From contig CM019701.1 of assembly GCA_009760885.1 (NCBI GenBank), positions 34,362,697-34,426,696 on the forward strand: DNA of 64,000 nt, read 5' to 3'. The notes beneath the pieces were generated by a model. That model saw only the letters and a list, made by a program, of their open reading frames with translations, did not search any database and was not told where the DNA came from. Positions 55,441 through 64,000 of this stretch are shown piece after piece. A program made the position numbers and the translations under genes. Each line of letters begins with the position of its first letter. The first letter of the stretch is position 1. Origin of the DNA: Achatina immaculata (lineage: Eukaryota; Mollusca; Gastropoda; Stylommatophora; Achatinidae).

Positions 55441-56056
55441 GTCATTTGCATGTCCCTAGCGAAACTTTGCCTCCCTAACGGCTCTCCTGTAGGCCTCTCG
55501 GTTGTGAGCAAGATGGTTTGCTGCTGATGCATCCATTTTCAGATCATCAACGATGTCTTGAAGCCATCTTCGCCTTGGTCTTCCTCTCTTTCTTTTTCCC
55601 ATTATGTACCCTTCCAAGTTTTCTCTAGATTATTATGATGTTTATTATGTCCAGAATATTTAAGCTTTCTAATAACTCTTCTGTAGCATTTACATTCAAA
55701 GGCACTTAAGTGTTTCTCAGCTGCTTTGTTAAGTGTCCAGGTATCACAGGCCATGGGAAATATGCATGCCCTTAAAAGTCTTATTTTTGTAGTTCTGTCT
55801 GTTCCTCTCTACAGATTCTATAGTTGTTTTACTTTCTGAAGAGCATTAGATCTCCTCTTTTTAATTTCCCTTATTATATCTCCATTATTAGTTAGTAGTG
55901 ATCCAAGATATTCAAAACTCTCCACTTCTTCCAGTTTTTCCTCATTGATACATATTTCAGCTGCCTTGTTTGTTTTGTCAGTTGTCATCAATTTAGTTTT
56001 TTTCGCATTAAGATAGAGGCTTTGCTCTTCGCTGTTCTTACGGACTGACATAATTA
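55441..56056 (-). mobile_element. Family-A LINE copy with internal deletion
   Basis: The reverse strand covers MSVRKNSEEQSLYLNAKKTK (56056 end) through the C-terminus near 55450. A deletion at about 55666 removes the segment that the inverted piece at 55312-55440 carries. No CATT tail is visible at 55440. Confidence 0.85.
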
Positions 56057-56059
56057 CTA

Positions 56060-56890
56060 CACATTCTAAACTGACACAAACCCTAGACGAACGACTAAGA
56101 GGTCTGCTCTCTCTCTCACACGGCTTAAGCAACTTCTTCCTGAGATCCGTGAAAGGAACTCTCAGCTGGACAAAGACTACCAAATCATCATTCCCCTTAA
56201 ATTCACCGCGGAGCTATCCAGACAAGGGCATTCAGTCTATCATGAGTGACATCGTTCAAAAACTTGTTTATGTCTCATATACTGTAATATTTCTACACAG
56301 ATGTTTCAGACTTCCGATGTAGTCAGATATTATTACTTCGCATGTGAATTATTAATGGAATTTTCTAATACAGTGATTCAATATATGTAGCATTACTGTT
56401 TAAAAAGAGGTGCTTACGGAGCTCTTGTTTTCACTCTGTTATTTCTTGTCACTATCGACTTAAACAGAGACGGATTATGTGGGACTGTTGAGGGAACCGC
56501 AGTCGTGTAAGAAGCATGTGTGCAGGCTACCGAGATTCTTAGAATAAAGATTTCATCCCATCCTCATCTCCCTCCACACACATTAACACACGTCACACTA
56601 ACACACACACACTAAGTGGAAACAGAGAATTCTCTTCCCTCTCCAACAATTACTGCAACAAATGCTGTATTTATACTCCCAGCCTATCACGTGACCATCA
56701 CCCAAAGCACTTCATCGCTGGTTACTGTAACTATGGTTACAATTTCCGGAGATCTATATTCTATATCTAGCCAACAAAGTTTGTCTTGTGTCGTTATCCA
56801 TACTCGTGGTTTTCTTCGAGTGTCATCCATTCATTCGCTCTCTGACCTTCAGGTACTTTGGTCCGGAAGCAGGTATTTGCATATCTCGAG
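56060..56890. other. no recognisable gene
   Basis: Nothing supported. Confidence 0.4.
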
Positions 56891-56906
56891 AGTTCAGGAA
56901 ATAATT

Positions 56907-57470
56907 CATCATCATCACGTGCCGTGCCGACTGGCGTTGGCTATTATGCTTCTCCAGCTTCATGCAGGCCATCGGTTCAGTTGGTGATCTCCTCTCACGT
57001 CATCCCGTCAGACTGTCCAGTATCATTTCTCTTGGTCTTCCTCTTGATCTTCTTCCTTCTATTTTTCCCGTTGTTATAATATTTTCAATGCCCCCTCTTC
57101 TCATTGCATGTCCTATGAAAGTAGTTTTGTCTCTCTCTTATCTTTTTGACAAGGTTTTTTTGTTTCTCCAGCTCTTCTCATACATTCTTCATTAGTTATT
57201 TTTGCTGTCCAAGGGATTCGCAACATTCTTCTAATAAACCACATTTCTGTTGCTTCCAATGATTTTTGTGCAGACCTGCTTATTGTCCATGATTCACTTC
57301 CATATAACAAGATAGGTTCAATATAGCATTTTAGGGCTCGTTTTCTAACATTCATTGATAAGGATGTGGTGGCTAATATGTTTCTCATTCTCTGAAATGC
57401 AGTCTTTGCTTGGCCTATTCTGTTCCTAATTTCTGTTCTGCATTTCCCATCTGAAGTTATTACTGCTCCA
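56907..57470 (-). mobile_element. Family-B LINE 3' copy with perfect TSD
   Basis: The reverse strand reads GAVITSDGKCRTEIRNRIGQ, RMRNILATTSLSMNVRKRAL, LLYGSESWTISRSAQKSLEA, RRMLRIPWTAK, then C-terminal codons with frameshifts and a CATCATCAT tail (56907-56914). The 11 bp AGGAAATAATT flanks it (56896-56906 and 57471-57481). Confidence 0.95.
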
Positions 57471-57501
57471 AGGAAATAATTACAGAAGTAAAATAAGCGA
57501 T

Positions 57502-57503
<2 letters not shown>

Positions 57504-57534
<31 letters not shown>

Positions 57535-57536
57535 AA
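57504..57536. repeat. C21-A12 homopolymer junction
   Basis: Uninterrupted C run followed by an A run; copy number may be unreliable in assembly. Confidence 0.9.
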
Positions 57537-57539
57537 GAC

Positions 57540-58578
57540 ATTGGTGGAACTAAATCTTTTTTAAAAATTATTTTGTATTTTTTTTATTTTTCAAAAATTA
57601 TTTTAGAGTTTTATTTTTCACAATCTTCCGTGAAGCTGGCGAATCATCTCAGACACGTTGTCTCGTGCTATTTAGACGCAGACGTCGATGTGGTCACGTG
57701 ACACAAGCTTAGAACTCATTAATATAACCTGCAAGCTGAGGCTTGTTCCAGATTTATGATTGGCAGCTGGTGGGAATATTACCAAATAAAATGCACCTTT
57801 CAATCTTCTCCAATCAAAGGCCCGTAGAAATAGCGTAGCTCTGATATACGTTGTTTCACACTTACGTTGTCAATTAATAAGGGACGGTAAGTTTGATATA
57901 CGTCAAACAAATTCGCACTTACTTCACTTGAACAGAATTGCATATGTATAGTTTTCTTGAATCTTCCTTCTGTTTCTTCTTATGTATTGAATTTCGTTAT
58001 TGTGTACAAAATCTATACTATGCTAAAAAATATAATCTTATTAGTAAGCACTACTAAATACAAGAAATAATTTTACTGAATTTTAGGGCAATAACCGAAT
58101 ACTATGCAGCTATATAAATCATAATTTAAGGAACCATAATGAAATAACATTGTGAATACAAAAACAGCATATTATATCAATTTTCTGTGGAGCTGATGTC
58201 CTTAGAAGGCATGGTCTGATGATTTTCAGAATCTCCATAAGTTAACATTCAGACCTCAAATCTGATGAGAAACTGGCTGAACCGAAATGGACAGCTTTTG
58301 ATAAACTATACTTTTGTTTTGATTTGCCTTGGACAATGAAGACGCATGCCCGACAGAAATAAAGACATCTTAACATCAAGTCGGTAGTTCTGTTAAAGCA
58401 GTACGACTCATACACGATAGTTTTAGCGTATTGTCGCGGCATTTATAACTCGAGGACTATTTGTTAGAAACAGTCGAAGCTGAATTACTTGAAACGAAAG
58501 ATTCCAGAACCACAACTTCAGAAGTTGTAGCATAAGTTTAACTCCAGTGCTGAAGTGCTTGATAGTGCTTGAAGTGCT

Positions 58579-58580
<2 letters not shown>
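57540..58580. other. no recognisable gene
   Basis: AT-rich sequence; nothing supported. Confidence 0.4.

Positions 58581-58582
<2 letters not shown>

Positions 58583-58621
<39 letters not shown>
58583..58621. repeat. (GA)n microsatellite
   Basis: About 19 GA units; no LINE end recognised beside it. Confidence 0.95.
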
Positions 58622-58624
<3 letters not shown>

Positions 58625-58788
58625 AGTGTAATAAGAGGAGTTACATATCTTTATGTATGTTTCTGCATGTTTTATCAACAGCTTCATTGTGTCTTTTTAA
58701 TTATTACTTAGCAATTACAGTACATTATACTTTATTACACTTTAGCGTTCGATGAAATAAATATTCCCAATATCTAGGCCTATACCGT

Positions 58789-58908
58789 TGATGATCTGCA
58801 AGTGGATGCATCAGCAGCAGGCCATCTTGCTCACAACCGAGAGGCCTACAGGAGAGCTGTTAGGGAGACAAAGTTCCGTAAGGGACATGCAAATGAATGA
58901 ATGAATGA
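58789..58908 (+). mobile_element. Family-A LINE 3' end
   Basis: GTTGATGATCTGCAAGTGGA through GGGACATGCAAATGAATGAA; 120 bp ending in the GAAT tail. A GCCTAT near both edges may be a short duplication. Confidence 0.88.
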
Positions 58909-58965
58909 TAAATGCCTATCCGTCATTATCATTATCATCATTATCATCACCATCATCATCTTTGC

Positions 58966-59215
58966 GGCCTGGTTGATTGTGTGGTTGGGCGCTCGGTTTA
59001 CTAATCCGGTGGTACCCCGCAGTGGGATTTTTCTGATCCCGGGGTCCACCCAGCCTTTAAAAGTGGGTACCAGAGGAATCTGGGAAGGTAAACGCACCCA
59101 GGCGTGATACTGACCACATCATACTTTCATGTGCCGAAGGTCTTGGAAATATAGGCCTAATAACGTATTCCCAGTATGCCATAATGGCATGAAAATGAGG
59201 ATTTTACCCTTACAT
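58966..59215 (+). mobile_element. tRNA-derived SINE
   Basis: GGCCTGGTTGATTGTGTGGT, CCCGGGGTCCACCCAGCCTT, AAAGTGGGTACCAGAGGAAT, GGCGTGATACTGACCACATC and a 3' end GAGGATTTTACCCTTAC match the other copies at 47.6 and 62.0 kb in order. The promoter boxes are eroded. Confidence 0.65.
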
Positions 59216-59341
59216 ATTATCATCATTGCCATGTAACATCTCTCCAAACAAAGATTTTCTGGAATGGTCCTGCAGTCTGCTTTTAAATGGATTTTTCTTA
59301 CTGAATAATAGCTCATATTTTTACGCAATGTTCGAGACTGC

Positions 59342-59525
59342 GGTTTTAATTCTGTTACGTCTATATAGATATATCTGGTTTTAATTCTTTTACGTCTATA
59401 TAGATATATCCGGTTTAAATTCTTTTACGTCTTTATAGATATATCCGGTTTTAATTCTGTTACGTGTAAATAGATATTTCCGGTTTTAATTCTGTTACAT
59501 GCAAATAGATACATCCGGTTTTGAA
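59342..59525. repeat. 35 bp tandem repeat, five units
   Basis: Unit GGTTTTAATTCTTTTACGTC plus TATATAGATATATCC. Confidence 0.93.
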
Positions 59526-59625
59526 TATGGTTAAGAATGAAACGTAAAGATTTGTGTTTTCAGTTTTTGTTCTTAATCATGTTTGTTATATACTGAACAT
59601 ATTTATACTAAAATATGTTGCTTAT

Positions 59626-59720
59626 TTTGGAATAGAGTGATGAAAGTTGTATGACAAACAACAGAATGTCAGAGGGGCCAGTGCACCAAATTATTCGCCC
59701 TTTTCTAAAATAAAGTTCGT
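59626..59720 (+). mobile_element. Diverged retroposon 3' end
   Basis: TTTGGAATAGAGTGATGAAA, ACAGAATGTCAGAGGGGCC and TAAAATAAAGTTCGTTCATTC parallel 27087-27186, with a CATT-type tail instead of AATC. Confidence 0.65.
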
Positions 59721-60001
59721 TCATTCCGTCTTTGCATTTTGTAAACACGCCACCGAAATAAGCAGAATCTGGTTCCTCTTTTTATGTTGTCCACTCATGC
59801 ACGGCTACACAAGTATGTCATTTTCTTGCTCTTTTTTTCCTTTGAGGTTTCCTTCTAGTAAGCTTTCCATTATTACATGTTGTCGCTCGATGAATCAGAA
59901 ACCTTTTCACTGTTTGATTTTTATGTTTTTCATTAATTCTCCTTCCAATTTTTTCAACATTTATTTTTTTTCCCTGTCTCTGTTATTCCAAAGAAAACAG
60001 A

Positions 60002-60098
60002 CCTGAGGCGTGAGATATGACCTGAGGCGTGAGATATGACCTGAGGCGTGAGATATGACCTGAGGCGTGAGATATGACCTGAGGCGTGAGATATGGCC
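60002..60098. repeat. 19 bp tandem repeat, five units
   Basis: Perfect units ACCTGAGGCGTGAGATATG. Confidence 0.97.
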
Positions 60099-60099
60099 G

Positions 60100-61610
60100 G
60101 AGGACACAAGCTTGGGACAAAAGCTTTGGGACTCCTGGCAGGATCTGGAGAGGACTGCAGGCTTTGCCATGTCAGCAGGGATCAGGATGTGAAGTGACCA
60201 ACAACCTCGAACGCAGAAGAAGAAGAAGAATGAAAGAAAGAAAATAGAACTGATTTAGTTGGAATTTCCCACACAATCATTAGTTCAACAGGAAATAAAT
60301 GTCCGATATAAACCGTTATGTTATAGACCGTATAGTTTAAAACTACGACTTACATGAATGACCTACTGTACTACTTTCTCTCATTACCTGCTCTTTCCTG
60401 TGCAAAATGATTATGTCGACATACTTCATTTTATATTTATATTCTTCAAGTAGCATAAATCTAGTGTTTGTCATATCTTCAACATGGACTTGCAGGGCTG
60501 GGCTGAAAGTGACAGGAATTATAATAACTAGCACTGAAAAATGTGTACTTTGTTTTTACTGAACACAAGATAAACGAAGGACAAAATCCAGCAACAGGCT
60601 ATATTTCTTCTAATCTCTAATTTCATCTTCGAAGCATCCATAGAAGAAAGGACAGAGAACAAGAGTCACTACAGAATAGAATGTCAAACACGCTTTCTGG
60701 AAAATAATGAGAAAATTTCATTGCTTGTCATTAAGAAGTAAACCTAAGATAACGTTAAAACAAGAAATACAGACATCTTATCACGAGGGAAAACTGTCAA
60801 ATGAAATGGATAACGTAAGCACACAGGTAAGACTTTTATAATTAATAGACGCTGCTTGAAGTCTAGGAATAGATAAGAGCATTAGAATAGAACAGGGGTG
60901 GCCAAACCGTAGTCCGCCGGCCACATGCTGCTCTATGACTTATAATAAAGCAGACAAATGTGTATGGTTTCGTTTTACAGACAAATAGAAAGCGTGAGGA
61001 AAGTGGGCGGAAACAAGAATGGCAGAAAGCAATATTAGCATGTATAAATAAATAACATACAACAATCCAATATTTGGGCAAATATCCAAGAATTACATAC
61101 AAAAAACAATACAACAGATAAAAACACGAGAAATTAAGTATTTACCTTTTGATACCCTCCTTGTAAGAAAGACAGGCACAAAATGCACCCAGAAAAATAT
61201 AGGTACGCACAAAGTGGAAGATGTCGACTGATTGAGAAATGAAGTAACGGAAGGATGACTAAGGATACCAGATCGTAAACAACATGGCGCTATACCCAAG
61301 ATGGCCCAGCTTGCTCCCAACGGATACCTATGGCCTAAATGAAGTTGCGAGAAATACAGGTAAAGTCCTCCCGGACTGATAACTTGGACTTTTGGAGGGA
61401 AACCTGGCACGTCTCAACAACAAACAGACAAGTATAGTAACACAGAGCTAAAACATGATGGACGACATTATAACAAAACACTGATCTGAAATGTCGTGAG
61501 AAACAAATGAAACTTGGCAAATATTTCAATATTTTTTAATTAAATGTTCAAATATACAGAAAATTGTTGTTTGTTGTTCTGAATACTGTCGAGAGATTTT
61601 CTCTTTTTAG
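60100..61610. other. no gene; one transposon end
   Basis: Apart from the hAT-like end at 60893 nothing is supported. Confidence 0.4.
60893..60950 (+). mobile_element. hAT-like terminal sequence
   Basis: CAGGGGTGGCCAAACCGTAG followed by TCCGCCGGCCACATG resembles the CAGGGGTGGNCAAAC...GGCC termini of hAT elements. No matching inverted end was found nearby, so only one end is present. Confidence 0.5.
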
Positions 61611-61619
61611 TGATGATGA

Positions 61620-61785
61620 TGACGATGATGATGTAGTAGTAGTAGTAGTAGTAGTAGTAGTTAGTAGCAGTAGTAGTAGTAGTAGTAGTAGTAGTTAGTA
61701 GCAGTAGTAGTAGTAATAGTAGTAGTAGTAGAAGTAGTAGTAGTAGTAGAAGTAGTAGTAGTAGTAGAAGAAGAAAGCTAGCTTT
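61620..61785. repeat. (TAG)n trinucleotide array
   Basis: About 50 TAG units with TAGCAG and AGAAG interruptions. It reads as poly-Leu or poly-Thr in ORFs on the reverse strand; no protein implied. Confidence 0.97.
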
Positions 61786-61964
61786 CACGGCTCGCCACAT
61801 TTTCTGAAGCTTATACGAAAAGAAGGATCTGTTGTCTGTCAGCCACCTGCACTGTCAGATTTCTTTATAAGCTCCACCACAAAGTGATCATACCGCGCTC
61901 ACTGTGTTTGTCCATATCTCATTCAGTTTGTTTATCATTATTTCGTTGGCCATGTTTATTCACC

Positions 61965-62240
61965 GACGCTGAATGACGAGGTGGTTCGTGCACTAGTTTC
62001 TCTACATCAAGGTCAGTGTTTCCAGTCCAGCCGGAGGTATCCCAGTTCCCCCCCTCCCCAAGCTGTAGAAATGGGTACCTGACTTCTTCTGGAGCTGGGG
62101 GAAGAAAGGCCGCCAGGTATGATGCTGGCCACGTCATCTTCTAGTTACAGGTAGGTCAAGGAAAATATGGATACCGAACACCATATCATCTAAGATGCCT
62201 GCACGGCAAAGATAGAGTTACCTTTATCTTGTTCATGTTT
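61965..62240 (+). mobile_element. tRNA-derived SINE
   Basis: GACGAGGTGGTTCGTGCACT and GTGTTTCCAGTCC are in tRNA-like A/B positions. Then come AGAAATGGGTACCTGACTTC, AGGTATGATGCTGGCCACGT and GGTCAAGGAAAATATGGATA, ending near AGAGTTACCTTTATC. Best-preserved body of this SINE family in the window. Confidence 0.75.
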
Positions 62241-62344
62241 ATCCACAGTTCTTTCAGTATGTTTATCCATACATCGTTGGCCATGTTTTGACATACTTCT
62301 CCCGTGGACCACATACAGAAGTGAGATTGAGAATTTGTGAGTTC

Positions 62345-62448
62345 TGAAGTTAGTGCAGCTGTTGTCACCAGCTGTGAAGAGCTGTGAAGTGTGTTCAGAT
62401 GTTGTCACCAGCTGTGAAGTTTGTGCAGATGTCTTCACCAGCCGTGAA
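62345..62448. repeat. Tandem repeat, about 35 bp, three units
   Basis: GTCACCAGCTGTGAAG recurs near 62366 and 62405, with TTCACCAGCCGTGAA near 62434. Confidence 0.85.
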
Positions 62449-62449
62449 A

Positions 62450-63080
62450 CCAATATCCAGAGACACGTTCGGCTTGTTCACAGCATTATGACAGGTTTTG
62501 TTGGGATAACGATGCCTGTCACAATAGACTATAATTCTCTCTCTCTCCTTATTTCTTTATCTCTCTGTTTCTTTCTTTCTCTCTCTGTTTCTTTCTTTCT
62601 CTCTGTCACTCTCCCCTATCCTATTCTCCCCCGACTTGTTCGGGCAATAATTATTTTTACAATTATCTTCCATATCTGGGAAAGCTCTGCTCTTCACTGT
62701 CTTATTCGTGCAAGACACTCCATTGATGCTACAGGACAAACATTTTCTTACGTTTTCAATTTTCTATTTTTTAAACGTAAATTTAATAAGACTCAGCGCA
62801 GCTGTACACGGGAATGAAACATCTCCTCCGAAAGCCATCCCTCCCTTTTTATCACTCCCTGTCTCTGAGATTGGCGTTTCTCTGAGTTTGTGTTATATAC
62901 GTTGTATATATATATATATATATATAAATGTGTTATATACGTATATAGCAAATATTAATAAACATGCAAAACCTCTCAGCCTTGTCCTCTCTGCTTTCTG
63001 TCAGCCTGTGTATTCGCCGTTAATATTTTTACTTATCATGTATATTAGTTCTGTCAGGTAAGGTAAAAGATAAAGGCAGA
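62450..63080. other. no gene; CT and TA repeats
   Basis: CT-rich microsatellite at about 62535-62612 and (TA)n at 62904-62948; nothing else supported. Confidence 0.45.
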
Positions 63081-63084
63081 CCTG

Positions 63085-63646
63085 CTATTGTAGTAATAAA
63101 ATTTTTACTAGACTGATGTGAATTATTATTCAATCTTTTATTTTGTCTGGCCGCCGTCGTACTGAGTGGTGGAAGGCTGACTACACCATACGTTCACACC
63201 TTACATGTAAATAATAGGAACACGAAACAACAATCCTTTTTTTTTTATAAAATCACGATCCTTATATTTACAAAATTCTGATCCATAAGGCAACACAAAT
63301 CAACGAATCCTATGCACATGATGTCCATATAATTATACATTTCCACACGCGTTATTTGATTCATAAAAAAAGGTTCCTTGAATAATATGATTTCAATCCT
63401 GATTACAATGCACATACTAAACTATACACGTCAGCCTCCATCTATCGAATCATCCTTCGTCCACGACTGGTCGATGGACTTCCACGTGCTCAACTTATCC
63501 CCCTTTTCTTCTTTTCTCGTCTTATATACCTGGTCAGCGCCGGACTCGAAGGCCTGGGGATTTCCATTCAAAACATGGCCGTCTCTGGCCAGTGGGATTT
63601 CCAATCAAAACCGGGTCACTGCTTGCTTATTTTTCCACTCCTTACA
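63085..63646 (-). mobile_element. LTR of a retrotransposon (3' LTR, minus strand)
   Basis: On the reverse strand a purine tract CCAGGGGGAGTA is followed directly by TGTAAGGAGTGG at 63646, the usual join of polypurine tract and LTR. Within the next 560 bp come a TATA box GTATATAAG (63519-63529), about 120 bp inside, and an AATAAA signal (about 63138-63143). The 3' LTR limit, expected at a CA, is not certain (about 63085-63110). The second LTR would lie beyond the right edge. Confidence 0.6.
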
Positions 63647-64000
63647 TACTCCCCCTGGTTTTGTTTACAAAATTTTTGTATGGAATACAATAATTTTTAC
63701 ATATACATTGTAGCATAGCTACATTTCCTGAACTCAAAGTCTTTATGTCCTTCTTGTGGAACCAGCACACATGTTGCTGTAGTTGCGTGTCGCCTTCCTC
63801 CGGTTAAACTGTTGGTGTGTTGGTCTGGCCTATTTTTTGTAATTTTGTGTGCCTTGCAGTATTTCTCATATACTGTATTTGGTCGTGTAATGTGGGCAAG
63901 GGTGCTACTCGTTGTTCGACGCTCTGCTCTGTAGCTCCGTCTTCTGATTCGGCGGATGGTTGGTTTTCATGTACTAGTAAGGATGTACTTGTTCGAGTGG
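63647..64000 (-). pseudogene. LTR retrotransposon internal end (Gypsy-like?)
   Basis: Entering from the right edge, the reverse strand has an open frame with a polar, Glu/Gln/Arg-rich composition (AESEDGATEQSVEQRV, HDQIQYMRNTARHTK) that stops near 63800, about 150 bp before the polypurine tract. That position fits the C-terminal tail of a Pol polyprotein after integrase, but no catalytic motif is inside the window, so the superfamily is inferred from layout only. Confidence 0.35.

Overview
Animal nuclear DNA, with no prokaryotic or organellar signature: AT-rich, no operons, no continuous host protein-coding gene that I can support, and roughly a third to a half of the window made of recognisable transposable elements, minisatellites and microsatellites. 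The mix (many families of APE-endonuclease/reverse-transcriptase LINEs of RTE-like build, tRNA-derived SINEs, mariner, hAT and piggyBac-like remnants, a Gypsy-like LTR element, and very long CT-rich and 17-55 bp minisatellites) fits a mollusc or another lophotrochozoan. That placement is inference; no host gene is present to fix the taxon.

Layout. 0-6 kb: the 3' end of a LINE with a (GGAT)n tail, two small family-A LINE ends, a decayed LINE, a TTAA-bounded MITE and a GC-rich block of compound tandem repeats. 7-16 kb: a family-D LINE whose 3' end has expanded into an array with alternating 122/110 bp spacing, a 55 bp and a 22 bp minisatellite, a long tetranucleotide array, a second family-D copy and a fold-back element with a tRNA-like loop. 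16.7-18.6 kb: a polypurine tract that switches to a 1-kb polypyrimidine tract, then CA and TACA arrays. 18.6-29.2 kb: a mariner remnant, a 3.1-kb family-A LINE with a younger copy of itself nested inside, a family-B' LINE interrupted by a tail-type insertion, and a cleanly bounded family-A copy. 31.7-36.8 kb: an element with about 510 bp inverted termini carrying two family-A insertions, a decayed multi-copy invertebrate gene, and a second TTAA MITE. 37-46.9 kb: a family-B LINE, an RNase H-bearing LINE fragment, a LINE-in-LINE insertion, several minisatellites, a near-intact family-E LINE (one nonsense codon and one frameshift in about 1,000 codons) and a second mariner remnant. 47.6-64 kb: SINEs (one with a minisatellite grown inside it), two arrays of the same 17 bp motif, a 0.7-kb GAAA-type array, further LINE fragments, and an LTR element entering from the right edge.

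How it works together. The window is a record of LINE activity. Family letters A-H are local labels. Several copies have perfect 9-16 bp target-site duplications, and each family ends in its own short tandem tail: GAAT for A, GAT for B, GA for C and D, an AAGATAT-type motif for E, GGAT for G. Several local microsatellites and at least one large tandem array appear to have grown from these tails.
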